Shown here: one piece after another, positions 19,202 through 30,256 of the stretch | How positions within the stretch are numbered: the first letter of the stretch is position 1 | How the letters are laid out: every line of letters starts with the position of its first letter | Assembly: GCA_036365515.1 (NCBI GenBank) | Contig: CM070874.1 | Span: 206,950,297-207,014,296 of the forward strand | Direction: 5' to 3' | Length of the DNA: 64,000 bases | Source of the DNA: Torymus aiolomorphi | Lineage: Eukaryota; Arthropoda; Insecta; Hymenoptera; Torymidae | Translations under genes and position numbers: made by a program | Notes under the pieces: model-generated | Databases searched by the model: none | What the model was told of the DNA's origin: nothing | Seen by the model: the letters and a program-made list of their open reading frames with translations, nothing else

Positions 19202-20423
19202 ATGGAAGAAGTTTTGAACATTCAGAGAGCTGTTGAATTTGACGAATCGGTGGCGCACTATGAAATTCATGCGCATCAATTCTACACGTCTTCCGCTTTC
19301 AACAACAGCGATGAAATACGTATATCCATTCAGCATCAAGATCTGTGCCTTCTACCGTCTCACAGCTCGCTACATGTATGTGGAAGACTGACTAAAACTG
19401 AATGAAGTACTGTAGAAAGAACAAAGCTTGTTAACAACGTCATCTGTCACTTGTTCGAAGAAATTCGCTACGAGATCAATGCCATCGGAATCGACAGATG
19501 CAAAAATGTAGGCTTAAGGAGTCTCATGAAAGGGTTGGTATCGCTCAATCCCTGCCAAAATTGGATAATGGAGAATGCTGGTTGGCTCGACGTTGAGGAA
19601 ACATTGAACATGTGTAACGATAATGGCTACTTTGACGTATCCATTCCTCTGAGAATGATTATGGGTTTTACCGAAGACTATCGCAAAATAGTCGTCAACG
19701 CGAAGCATGAGCTCATACTCACCAGATCGAGGAATGATTTGAATGCCGTTAAACAAACGCAAGTATACGAAGAATTCAAAATTGAACTCAATCGTGTTGA
19801 ATGGCTCATGCCCTATGTTGTGGTCACGGACAAACACAAAATTCGTTTGCTCGGCAAAATTCATAGAAAAGGATCGGCCAATTAGCATGAGTTTTCGCAC
19901 GTGGGAGTTGGTTGAGTATCCACTTCTACCAACTACGTCGAAGCATGTGTGGACTGTCAAAACATCTAACCAGCTGGAGAAACCTCGCTTCGTTATTCTC
20001 GCCTTCCAGACGAATCGAAAAGGTCAGAGTGCTGAGAATGCTAGTCGCTTCGATCACTGCAATATCAGCAATGTAAAACTCTTTCTAAATTCGCAATGCT
20101 ATCCATATGGAAATCTCAATCTAGATGTAACACGTAATCAGTATGCTGTATTATATGATATGTACGCTAATTTTCAGAAGTCATACTACGGTAAAGATTT
20201 CGAGCCTATCTTGAAAAAGATCGATTATCCCACTCACGCTCCACTCGTCATCATCGATTGCTCTAAGCAGAACGAATCTCTGAAGAGTGCACCCGTAGAC
20301 GTTCGTTTGGAATTTGAAGCGAGAGATAATTTTCCCGCTGTAACATCGGCTTACTGTCTCATTTTACACGATCGCATTGTCCAGTACAATCCTGTTAGCG
20401 GAGACGTGAAGAAACTTGTCTAA
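19202..20423 (+). pseudogene. Polinton major capsid protein (double jelly roll), two lesions
   Basis: About 405 codons from ATG 19,202 (MEEVLNIQRAVEFDESV). Recognisable blocks: HQFYTSSAFNNSDEI, LHVCGRL, HLFEEIRYEINAIGID, then FRTWELVEYPLLPTTSKHVW, RPRFVILAFQTNRKG-like block, and C-terminal RDNFPAVTSAYCLILHDRIV. These define the double jelly-roll capsid protein of Polintons. Lesions: TGA at 19,403 in frame, and a one-base frame change close to 19,860. The rest is well preserved. Confidence 0.85.
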
Positions 20424-20491
20424 ATTTCCGAGAATACGACCGAAGAATCCTGCTGCACGACGTTCAGTATAGTCCCAACAGTCGTGACGAA

Positions 20492-20979
20492 ATGAAGTAC
20501 ATTGTCGATATGCAGGGCTTCAAACAGCCCGGTAATGATTTCGTTTTGAAAGAATTGGTAATAGTCCCATTGAATGATGACGACCAACCTCTGATCTTTC
20601 TCTTCAAGGAGCCTTTTCCTTGGAAACGCCTCACCGATAAGTATAAGGGCGAAAATAGATGGTTGAAGCAGTTCTATCATGGCATTTCTTGGAATTCAGG
20701 AGACCGTCCCTACACCGACATCGGAAGTGTTCTTCGAGAATGTCTACACGATGCCACTCAAGTACTAGTTATGGGCTCCATCAAGATAAAATGGCTCGAA
20801 CGTTTCAAATTCAACATTCACGGTGTGTCAGAGATGGTTTTCCACCGCTGGATAAGATCAAGCTTGTGACAGTGCGCCCACACCACGAAGGTGCCTACAA
20901 AACCAACTGCACACTTCATAACGTAAAACTACTGAAAAAATTCTACGAAAATTGCAAGGCATCCATGGATTGGGAGTAG
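20492..20979 (+). pseudogene. Polinton-associated nuclease-like protein, copy B
   Basis: Starts MKYIVDMQGFKQP, then FVLKELVIVPLNDDDQP, FKEPFPWKRL, ENRWLKQFYHGISW and a KWLERF region, matching 11,052-11,374 throughout. It has no intron at the position used in copy A; the reading passes straight on, and after about 20,820 the frame shifts so that the Cys/His tail (TNCTLHNVKLLKKFYENCK) lies in another frame ending at TAG 20,977-20,979. Same possible RNase H-like fold as copy A; the function is unproven. Confidence 0.65.
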
Positions 20980-21420
20980 ATGCTTCATTCGTGTCCTTGA
21001 AGTCGAAGAAGATGGGTCAAAACTCAAGTTTAAATGCTCCTCTTATAGAACAGGAGAAAAAAAAAAAGAGGATTCAAAATGGAAAAAATATTCTCAAAAG
21101 TATTCCACGAATACCAATTCTATGCCTCAACATGACAATTATAAAAGATTAAAATAAAAAATTAGCATATAAGATGTGTGGCTACCTGCTCTGCCGGTAA
21201 CGTTGGGTTATCGACTGCAGGTAAGGTAGAGTTGGGGTTATTGATTGATTATAATGGAGCGCGCGGAACTCACGGCGGCGCGAAATTTAAATCGCAGCAT
21301 GGAAATTGGAATACAGTATACATAGTATATACAGCATATAGAGTATATTGTATAGTATAGTATATATAGTATATATAGTATAACATATATAGTATATAGT
21401 ACATAGTAAGTGGGTCATCA
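20980..21420. other. AT-rich stretch with TATAGTATA repeat
   Basis: No gene recognised. A degenerate TATAGTATA array lies at about 21,318-21,405. Near 21,195-21,245 the first GGTAAGGTAGAGTTGG units of the following repeat appear. Confidence 0.5.
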
Positions 21421-21686
21421 TCTGCCGGTAGACTGCCGGTAAGGTAGAGTTGGGTTATTGGACTCCCTGCAATTACCATCCGTCGGCAAGGTAGCGCTCT
21501 ACCCTACCGACCAAGTTGGCCTCCCTACAATTACCACCCACCGGCAAGGTATCGTTCTACCTTACCGACCGAGTTTGGTCTCCCTGCAATTACCACCCAC
21601 CGGCAAGGTAGCGCTCTACCTTACCGACCGAGCGCCAGCTCAGAGGGTAAGTGAGCCAGAAGTGAGGTAGCTCACCTACTGTTGAC
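21420..21686. repeat. Short subterminal-type repeats (CACTA-like), copy 1
   Basis: Three to four units of about 60 bp, each with GGCAAGGTAGCGCTCTACC (nearly self-complementary) followed by TTACCGACCGAG and a CCCTGCAATTACCACCCA spacer. The block directly precedes the EnSpm-type transposase remnant. A reverse-oriented copy occurs at 60,610-60,840. Such arrays are typical of the transposase-binding subterminal regions of CACTA elements; the link is inference from position. Confidence 0.7.
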
Positions 21687-23976
21687 TCTGAAAGAGATGA
21701 AGAATGGTACAGCACTGATGACGAAATTACAGAACTTCTTAAAAATAATATGAAATCATCAAATAGTATAACAAATTTGATAAATGATGAAAACTTTTTA
21801 AATCCAATGTCCTTAAATACTAATATTAGCTCGGCAGAAATGATAATGATGATTCTGAAGTATTCTCTACGAAATATATTGCCAATAACAGGCATCTCTG
21901 ACTTATTAAAACTTGTTAATTGTATTTTCGGTAAAATAGTTGTATTAGAATCACGCTACAAAATAGATCAACTATGCAAACCAGTTAATGATATCACACA
22001 TCATAGTATATGTCCTTCATGTACACAGTACATTAGTATGTTTAGTAATTTCAATACAAGTATATGTTGCGCAAATTGTAACACAGAAGTTGATACTACG
22101 AATCCATCAAACCTCTGTTTCTTTTCCATGATTGATCCGTCAGATAGAATACGGGAATATTTACAAGCTCATGAAAATTATTATTCTTACGTAGTAAATG
22201 AAAGACAACATAAAACAGACTGTATTGAAGATATTTACGATGGAAAATTATATAGGGAATTCGTTAAAAATCTAAGTAATGATGATTGACATGCTTATGC
22301 AACAGTTATTTTTAATTAAAGTTGATAGAGGCACCCTCCATTGTTAGTGTGGAATATATTTATATATTCCACAGTTATTTTTAATACTGATGGCGCACCG
22401 GTTTTCCAATCGTCAGATCTATATGGCCTATATACATAACAATCAACGAAATACCTATTCAGGAACGGTTTCACAGCACTGTAACTGTTGGCTTATGGTT
22501 TGGAAAAAATAAACCAGAAATGACAGTTTTTTTAGATGCTTTTGTAGAATTAATGAATAGCCTCTCTACAAAAGGTATTTTGTGTAAAATAAAGGACGTA
22601 GAATACCTTGTAAAAATGTATGCACTTTTATCTTGTGTAGACACAATGGCTCGTACACCAATGAACGGTACATCTCAGTTCAATGCATGTTACGGATGCG
22701 ATTGGTGTCTACATAAAGGGGAATTCTTCGCAGGAAGCATGAGATATCCACTTATCTTTCCATTTCCGAAAGACAGGACTCATGCTGAAACGATTCTTCA
22801 TGCTGCTCAAGCAAGTGAGAAAAATAAATCTGTCTTTGGAGTAAAACCAGCTTCGCCGCTTTTGAATTTATCTCATTTTGATATTATTGAAGGACAAACA
22901 CCAGATTACATGCACTGCTACGTTTTAGGTGTAGTTGAGCAATTTATCGAGATTACTCTAAGATATTTAACAAAAACAGATATTGATTATAGTAATCAAT
23001 TATTGTTAAAAATTAGGTCACCTACTCAGATAGGTCGTCTATCAAGATCTCTTTCTCAGAGAAAATATTGGAAAGCCATAGAATACGAAAATTGGACTTT
23101 GTATTACTGCTTACCTATATTATCTACCGTTTTGAAAAATAACGTAATTTTAAGGAAATGGTCACGATTAGTCGCAGCCTTGCATATTTGCTTACAAACA
23201 ACTGTTACAGTTACTGAGTTAAATAATACAAATGAATTATTGCATGCATTTGCATCAGAGATGGAAGAAATTGATACTCTAAGTGGACTTACATACAACG
23301 TTCATCAATTAACTCATTTAATTAAAAGCATATATAATTGGGGTCCCTTGTATGCTCACTCATCATATCCATTTGAGTCGGAGAATCATCGATTACTGCA
23401 GGCTATCCATTGTGCGAAAGGAGTTATTAGACATATTACAAGATACAAAAATATTCAACGCACAGTCAAAATTTTAGAAAGCAAGATCCATACTAATTGT
23501 TCAGGAAAAGTATTAGAATACTGCGAAAGTATTACTAAGAGATCAACTAAGAAGTCTTTTAAAATATCATCTATTCAATATTTTGGAAAAGCAAAAAGTT
23601 TAACTAGTCACCTAATCAATAAATATCATCATATATCAAACGTTGCAAAACATTATTACAAAATTGTTTCTAATGGGTGTTTGTTTATGACTTGTCATAA
23701 AAAAATAAGAGGTCATGCAATTATTATGCACAACTTGTCAATGCCAAATTCGTGAAACTTGTGTATTTTATTGTAGATGAAAATAGCAGAGAAGAATTGA
23801 CTATTTGCGAAGTTATAAAAACAAAAGCTCACAAAAATACAAATATTATCAAAGAATTCGTGGAAGTAAACGAGGAAATTTGTATCAGCACAAAAGAAAT
23901 ATTGAAAAATTGTGTCTGCGTTGAAATAGAAAATAAGATATTTTTAACGCCTATTCCTAATATGTTACATTACTAA
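21687..23976 (+). pseudogene. EnSpm/CACTA (TNP2-type) transposase remnant
   Basis: N-terminal part (21,687-22,289) has the CPSCTQYI...CCANCN zinc motif and DIYDGKLYREFVKNL. The central and C-terminal part (22,520-23,755) has YGCDWCLHKGEF, PDYMHCYVLGVV, and the DUF4218-like block NVHQLTHL...WGPLYAHSSYPFESENH. A last piece with NKIFLTPIPN-type ending lies at 23,752-23,976 in a shifted frame. Lesions: TGA in place of Trp near 22,287, a short insertion between two copies of CAGTTATTTTTAAT (22,303 and 22,365), stops around 22,436-22,500 and a frame change near 23,745. A dead DNA transposase. Confidence 0.85.
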
Positions 23977-24300
23977 TCAATCATCAATAATAACATATTA
24001 TTCGTGTAAATATAATGTATATAAGATGTAAAATAAAGTACACTTTCTTTAAATATATTATTTATCAAAATATGGTCAGGTAAAACTCAATTTTGTCATA
24101 TCTTATTTCATTATTAATTTTACCATGTTTCCTAAATACTTTTCTTATGTGTATTATTTAAAAATTTGTTAATTAGGAAATACGTATATAAACATGATTT
24201 TTGAAATTATAGTTCTTATAAATACTAAATTTAGAAAAGGTTGATATTTTATTTATTTAGTTGCTAAATAAAAATAATATATTACGCATCTAAGGAAGAA
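23977..24300. other. AT-rich stretch after the transposase remnant
   Basis: No gene recognised. It may contain the rest of the CACTA-type element; no clear terminus found. Confidence 0.4.
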
Positions 24301-24305
24301 AAAGC

Positions 24306-24565
24306 TTGGACAGTCGAGCAAATTGTCACCCGAGCCTAAGGCGAGAGTGGCAAATATGAGATGTTGGCTAGCCAATTTTTCTCCCGTGAAGCGCATACTA
24401 TTTTTCCTCACACTGAGGCCGAAAATGTCTCATTCCCATTTTTGTGCTGGGCGGGAATGTGGTAACTATCGCCCCGGTGTGAGGAAAAAATTTTTCACCC
24501 TAGTTTTGTATTTATCGCACGATTTTTCGTGCCATTTTTCGCGCGATAAGTCGCGCGATAATTTT
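24306..24565. mobile_element. Small palindromic element (MITE-like)
   Basis: TTTTTCCTCACACTGAGGC near 24,410 is mirrored by GCCCCGGTGTGAGGAAAAA near 24,472. To the right follow short palindromes GCACGATTTTTCGTGC and CGCGCGATAAGTCGCGCG. The left shares the CACCCGAGC...GCGAG style with the insertion at 57,600. No coding potential believed. Confidence 0.5.
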
Positions 24566-24619
24566 CAGCTGAGCATAGTCTCAACACAGCAGACAGCTCA
24601 AAATCTCAAATAAGCCAAG

Positions 24620-25555
24620 ATACATAACCATGTTATTTCAACAGTTTGTTTTGCAGAGTTTTTGCTTTCAGATAGAGAAAGATTTTTTTCTAGTGCTTGA
24701 TTATTTTGATTCATAAGTGAATTTAGAACTAAAAATTTACTGTATTGTGTATGTGAAGATATATGTCTGAAAAGTGTAATTGTAATTATAATACAAGCGT
24801 GCAGTGACAGTTTTGTTTAAATTTGGAAAGTAGTTTCAGTTCAAGATGGGAATGCTGTATGAAAATTAATACTGAAAAACATGTGCATTGGCAAGATTGA
24901 ATTAAGTATTTTAAAGAAGGGGCAGTAAAAATTTTTATCGCATAAAAATTAATACATCTTTTTTCTAAGAAAGATGAATGTGACATATTAAGTCTAACTC
25001 ACTATAGGATATATAATTCAATTCAGAAGATTTGTGAATTCCAATAAGTGTCAAGATGTATCTATATACATAAAAGAGACAAGCCTTGTCACAAGAATAC
25101 AGGCTTAAATTCAAGATATATTTAATATGTATAATCAAGTAATCATTGAAAAAATGGGCTTATCGGCTTTTATATACCTATGTACTTTTGTCTATGACAG
25201 TGATGACTTCTTAAGTTTCGATTTGGATCATTGGGATTTCATATTTCATAAGACCTGACGCATATTCTACATTTATTTCAGTATTATAAATAATAATCTA
25301 ACTCAGTACAGTGTGTTAAAAAGTGATTCAACAGTGGATGAATCAAAAGTACAAAATGACAGATTGAGCAGAAACTTGTAATGGAACAAATGCTGCTAGC
25401 TTAGCAATAAATTTTAATGGTACGGATGCACGCAAGGTGCCAGAGCTTCAGTTTGAACCATTTTATGTGGAAGAACAGATAACAGATATACAGGAAAATG
25501 AGTTTCAAGAAGGAAAAGAATGGGGATTAAATGGCGGATTATTTTTTGAGTCTTA
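24620..25555. other. AT-rich stretch, no gene recognised
   Basis: Nothing above chance seen on either strand. Confidence 0.4.
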
Positions 25556-25564
25556 TGGTATTTT

Positions 25565-25955
25565 TCTTTGCAGGCTTGTTTCTCAAAATGTCATTTTTTA
25601 AAGTTTGTCGTAACTTTTCTCTGAGACCAGTGGATGAGTTTTCATGAGACAAAGTGTAAATTGTTCCTAATTTATGTAGTTATGGGCTTGAGAGTTGCCA
25701 TTTTAAGGTTTTCATGTATAAGTATTTTTTTCATGGCAAAAACCCAAAGAATTAAAAAAAATGCAAAAAATTATTGCAAAAAAATCAGTTTTTACCATGA
25801 TAAAAATACTTATACATAAAAACCTTAAAATTGCAACCCTTGCGCCCATAACTACATAAATTAGGAACAATTTGCACTTTGTCCCATGAAAATCCATCAT
25901 GCGGTCTCAGAGAAAAGTTACGACAAACTTTTTTTCTTGAAAATGCTATAACTGA
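25565..25955. mobile_element. Foldback element with about 170-bp arms
   Basis: AAGTTTGTCGTAACTTTTCT at about 25,601 is mirrored by AGAAAAGTTACGACAAACTT at about 25,911, and the complementarity continues inward through CACTTTGTC/GACAAAGTG and TTAGGAACAA/TTGTTCCTAA to a centre near 25,765. Loop is short. Typical of a non-autonomous palindromic DNA element. Confidence 0.75.
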
Positions 25956-26091
25956 GGGTAAAATGAGTTTAAGGACCTCTGCCTTGGCTCATTTTATTCA
26001 AAATAAGTTATATTTATAATATATTTTGATTATTTTATTATAATAATAATTGTTATCATTTTTTTAGGTAATTTTGGCCAGAAAGGCCTAT

Positions 26092-26110
26092 AGGTGTAAG
26101 ACCGCCTTAA
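26092..26110 (-). repeat. TTAA-ending transposon terminus, copy 2
   Basis: AGGTGTAAGACCGCCTTAA. It marks the point where the coding sequence of the third Polinton polymerase ends (minus-strand reading enters a foreign frame here). Confidence 0.5.
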
Positions 26111-26515
26111 AATTAATTTTTGAAGTTCTCCCCTGGTACCGACAACTTCGGTTGTACCCATATTCTCACGCTGTCCAAATTTGCCCCAGAATGAGTTCAA
26201 ACATAATTTAGAAAGGGAGCGTGAACCTGGATTTTTGGCGATTTTATCTTTTTCTAATAAAATAATTTCTTTTTCTTTATAATCGTTAATATATTTAACA
26301 CGCGATTCTTGGTCAATACAATCTCTAGGCCAACTGCTGACCTCTTGTTTTATTTTTAAAAATGTATCGATGTAATCTACGAATAATCCATTCGTTTTTA
26401 AATCAGATTGGTTGTTTGTAGGGTCATACTGACATGTGTTGTATTGCCAGATTTCCTCAATTGACATTGTGATGTATCCGATCTCAACTGCTTTTTTTAT
26501 CTCATTACATCTAAT
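26108..26515 (-). pseudogene. Polinton DNA polymerase B of a different lineage, C-terminal fragment
   Basis: Minus-strand reading contains IKKAVEIGY, EEIWQYNTCQYD, GLFVDYIDTFLKIKQEVSSW, NPGSRSLSKLCLNSFWGKFGQR. The last is palm motif B in the form KLxxNSFWGKFG, distinct from the NAVYGK form of the polymerase at 6,533-10,294, so it belongs to another Polinton lineage. Motif C (DTDS) would lie downstream but is cut off at the TTAA terminus. Broken at both sides. Confidence 0.8.
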
Positions 26516-26887
26516 GAGAAAAAAAAAATTGTGCTGTTTTTCAAGAGTTTTTTTTTATTTTTTATATTTTTTATATTTTTTCATAATTTTTCTGATGTAA
26601 AAATTTTTTCCGACATTTAATCCTAAATCCCTACACTCATATGAGAATTATACTATTCAGGAGTAATTTAGTTCAAATCTGGAGTCAATCCATCCACAGG
26701 AAAATTTCAAAGCTTACGGTTAGTGAAAAAACTTGTTTCACCGATGACTATGGTTCTGGACCATATAAAAGGCCCATAGGAGAAAGTTTTAAGGTAAGGT
26801 AAATATACCCACTTTTATATGTAAAAAGTATGAAATAATTAGTTTACATTTACGTATTAAAATGTGACTTCTTATTTCAGAGAAAAA

Positions 26888-26906
26888 AGGTGTCTAGCCC
26901 CCTTAA
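26888..26906 (-). repeat. TTAA-ending transposon terminus, copy 3
   Basis: AGGTGTCTAGCCCCCTTAA, one mismatch from copy 1, and the six-A run before it is shared as well (about 25 bp in all). It cuts the polymerase N-terminal fragment. Confidence 0.55.
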
Positions 26907-28301
26907 TACACTTATCCGGACATTTATGAGTTGATGCGCGTTTCATAGCTACATTACAGGTCGAACAAAAGTTTCTACATGCAGAAATCCCTGTAATATT
27001 TGTAATCAGGTCATAATGTTCTAATTCGGGATAGTATAAAATATTAAGTATTTTTTCTACATTGCTTTTTTCCTTTTTTAAAAAGGAAACGTCATTGAAT
27101 AACGGAGGAACACCATTCCCGATACCATAATTAAAATATACAATTATCGCAATCCCATTATTTTTAAAATATTTCTGTAACGTTGTAATTTCAGGTATAC
27201 TGCAACCTCTTTCCCTATTGAAATTAACACCGGAACATCTTATAAGCTCATTTGCTTTTAAAAGTTGTGCATTTCTATTACTTTTACGTACGTTTTCCCA
27301 TTCTAACTTTAAGCAAGTCGTGCAATTATCACCCGTCTCAAGTTTTTTGGCATGGACTAATGCCACCGCCAGAACCCCAGGGAACATTTACCGTCACTAT
27401 TTTTTATTTTCATAATCGATTTTGAATTTACAATTCCGATTTTTTCGTCACGACCGAAGCCAACGGGTGCATGAACGTGAACTATTTTTGAGGTAAAATT
27501 ATTATCGACTTTGAACTCGCGAGCACTCTGGGAGATCGCTCAAATCATCGACCACACTTCCTCTGCATTATAATTTTTCAATTTTTTAAACGTATCCACA
27601 GACCCCAGCGGTAGGGTCTCTGTGTTCAATGTGATACCAATATAGTCTTCGGATTCATATGTCCGTGTAATGTATAAAAATAAATTGGTCATAAACGAAT
27701 CTAGATCAGCTATGATGTTCCCCGATATATGCCTATCTCTAAATTTTATTTTTAACAGAATTTCACGCGCATTTGTACCGAACCTACTCTAGAATATTTC
27801 ATTTTCGCGAAGAATAGTAAAAAACGCACCATTTATATATTCTCTGTTACCGCCAATCTGAGCTTGTTCTTCATTTTGTTGTTGCTGTTGCTGCTGCTGC
27901 TGCCGCTGCTGATGCGGCTACTGCTGCTGCTGCTGCTGTTGTGGTTGCTCGGGTGCAGTCGATTCAGGATGTTCCTCGATCTGTTGCTCTTGCTCGGACT
28001 GTGTAGATGTGTTAGCCTGTGGTTGCTCGGGTGCAGTCGATTCAGGATGTTCCTCGATCTGCTGCTCTTGCTCGGACTGTCTAGATGTGCTAGCCTGAGG
28101 TTGCGTACGGTCGAGCCCCCTCGGGTACGTTCGGCGGTGGTCGGGTGCAGTCGACACAGGATGTTCCTCGATCTGTTGCACCTGCGGCTGCGGGTCTTGC
28201 GTCTGCGGCTCCCGCCGCTCCTGTGGCTGTTGCTCCAGTTGCTGCACCTCTTGATGTTGTGGGCGCTCATCTGCTTCTTGAAAAAGATTGTTGATCTCCA
28301 T
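26907..28301 (-). pseudogene. Same polymerase, N-terminal fragment with Gln-rich repeat region
   Basis: Minus strand from ATG 28,301 (MEINNLFQEADERPQ): a low-complexity Gln/Pro/Glu domain with a repeated SEQEQQIEEHPESTAP unit (about 27,950-28,130), then a polyGln run, INGAFFTILRENEIF, DLDSFMTNLFLYITRTYES, DNNFTSKIVHVHAPVGFGRD and a Cys cluster ACRNFCSTCNVAM...HKCPDKC near 26,910-26,990. These are the N-terminal blocks of insect Polinton polymerases. Stops near 27,915 and 27,790 and a frame change near 27,385 break it. The reading ends at the TTAA terminus. Confidence 0.72.
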
Positions 28302-28580
28302 TGTGCGTTCTATAAAAAAAGGAGAATTTTAAAATAATTTATATAAGTTAAAAATTAACATGTTAAAAATGTTGTCAGATAAATATCTTGATAAATTACC
28401 TCGTAACAGTTCCGAGTAAGGAGCTAATAAAGCTTGTGCCAACTGCCTCTCAGCATTGCATCGCCCTAGGAGATGCACTGCGACCATCTCGAGAAACTCA
28501 CTGTGCTCTCTAAGAATTCCTCTTAAAAATGCGCGATTTAAAAATCGGGCAGTCCTTCTTATGTCCCATGGATAACGTAC
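28302..28580 (-). pseudogene. Upstream exon of the same polymerase, with intron
   Basis: Minus-strand frame RTARFLNRAFLRGILREH...LGRCNAERQLAQALLAPYSELL ends at a GT donor near 28,401; a GT-AG intron (about 28,315-28,401) leads to the exon that starts just before the ATG at 28,301, and the joined frame is open. The exon is bounded on its outer side near 28,580 by LTR-like sequence. Family likeness is from memory of insect Polinton polymerases, so moderately sure. Confidence 0.5.
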
Positions 28581-28612
28581 TCTCTCAAGCGAGTTGCGTT
28601 CTACTCAACGGA
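28565..28612. repeat. Fragment shared with 40,501-40,552
   Basis: TTATGTCCCAtGgAtAACGTACTCTC is followed by AAGCGAGTTGCGTTCTACTC; the same sequence with a few changes stands at 40,500. Probably an LTR or promoter fragment of a common element. Confidence 0.6.
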
Positions 28613-28719
28613 TGCAAGTGTCCGTTGTCGAGCGTCCTCATGCGAGAAACGCTGATGCTGTACGTGCCTTGGAGAATTTATAAGTATATACGTATACAAA
28701 AGGGAGTATTAATATAGTA

Positions 28720-29110
28720 ATTTGCTGTCAAATTTCGTTGACGGAATGGTCACTTTACTAGAACAGAAGTGCAAAATTGTCACAACTCAAAAGACGATTC
28801 CACTGGATTTCAAATTCCAGAATATGATTTATATTATTTTTATAATAAATCCCGTATTTAAATTTAATTATTTTTTTTTATAATTCTTATACTAATAAGT
28901 CTTAAATAATGTTTTTTGATATTTTAAAACACATACTAATAAACGTGTTCCTATATATATCAGAAACCTATAAAAAAAGGCAAAAGTAAGCTCTTTTAAC
29001 CATATCACTTTTAATTTTTTTAATTTTTGATCCAAACTAGTTTTTTTTAGGTTCAGAATAACATATTTAATTAAAAAATTCAAAAAAAAAAAGTTGATTT
29101 TTTCAAAATT
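28720..29110. other. AT-rich stretch without gene
   Basis: Nothing recognised apart from the TTAA terminus that follows. Confidence 0.4.
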
Positions 29111-29113
29111 TTT

Positions 29114-29132
29114 AGGTGTAAGACCACCTTAA
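29114..29132 (-). repeat. TTAA-ending transposon terminus, copy 4
   Basis: AGGTGTAAGACCACCTTAA, one mismatch from copy 2. The foreign side again lies to the left. Confidence 0.5.
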
Positions 29133-29139
29133 ATAATAT

Positions 29140-30256
29140 CACTATTCACTTGGAGTCAACTTAAATTAATACAATTTCTTTGATACTGTCGTACGTTTAT
29201 TATATTTAACATCAAACTCAAGTTTGCCGAGGCGACATTCTTGAGCAATTTGTAATGCAAAAATTAATGAAAAGTAAAAAAAAAAAAAAATAAATAAATC
29301 TGCAACGTATACGCAATGTGTAACATTGTCCGCAAAATGTAATGCTAACGCATACATTTTTTTTTATTTCTAAATAAAATCTGTAATTATTGTAACCAAG
29401 GACACCGAATCTGCGACTGCGTCAGGTCGAAACTCTATAAAGGGTCCTCAAGATCGGCAAATGACACGATAACTCGAGACGGGGACGTGCTCTTAAATGA
29501 TTTAGTTATACTGAAAAATTTCAAGCGAAAATACTGTAATAATGTCAGCTTGCACTCTTTCAATTCCTCGCGTTCCAATCAACGCAATTAAAATCCTTCA
29601 CTCCAAGGACATTCCCTTCTCGAAAGACAATGTGCAGGGCCACGAGGCTGCAGTCTAGTCCGTCCAGTGCCTACATCTGCGGCCCTAGGCAATATGTTCA
29701 CATCATTTTTCATCCAAATACTCGATTGGACTTCACTCGTAACTCCTTTTAGAGCAAGCAATCATCAATTATTTTTTATTACTAGAAGAAGTTCAGTGCG
29801 CTACGTGCGCCATCATTCCGTTTTCGTGCCAAATCTATCTGTATCACTCTCTTACACGACGCCATGACACTACGTCATGAGATGCGCCTGCAACACAGCG
29901 TAACGTTCCAATCTCTTTTTATAGAGGGATTCCTACCCCGATCGGTGATAAAGCTTTTAAGCTCCAAAAAAAAAAACTGACGTTATTGTCACCAACTCGT
30001 CATTGAGTCCACCCTTTTTTCCTTTTTATCTTACAGGGCAGCAAACTCCAATGGATCTGCCTAATCCGGCAATGAAATGCCACTCACAAGAAATGCTCAG
30101 ACCCCGGCTCAATCAACATGGGAAGTAACTCAACCAACGAGCATTGTCTCACCTCTCTCGAGAACCACCTCGAACGCCTCGAAGTTACGGAGCCATGCCC
30201 ATCTTCGGTAGTGTCTGACATTTCTATTAAACCTCCTCTTCTAAAAAGTCACTCAT
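29140..30256. other. Stretch without recognised gene
   Basis: Short frames only. No domain, repeat or RNA recognised on either strand. Confidence 0.35.

Larger units (their letters stand above)
15147..20979 (+). mobile_element. Polinton/Maverick B (virion module, rearranged)
   Basis: All genes on plus: packaging ATPase, ORFx, MSVDVFGR protein, truncated integrase, foldback junction, core protein, adenain-like protease, minor capsid, major capsid and nuclease-like protein. No polymerase. Presence of both capsid proteins, protease and ATPase marks a lineage able to form virions in principle (adintovirus-like). Genes are tightly packed. Terminal inverted repeats were not found, so the outer limits are those of recognisable genes. 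Confidence 0.87.

Noticed and set aside
27864..28337. Leu-rich plus-strand frame resembling a membrane protein
   Set aside because: Antisense of the Gln-rich region of the polymerase N terminus.
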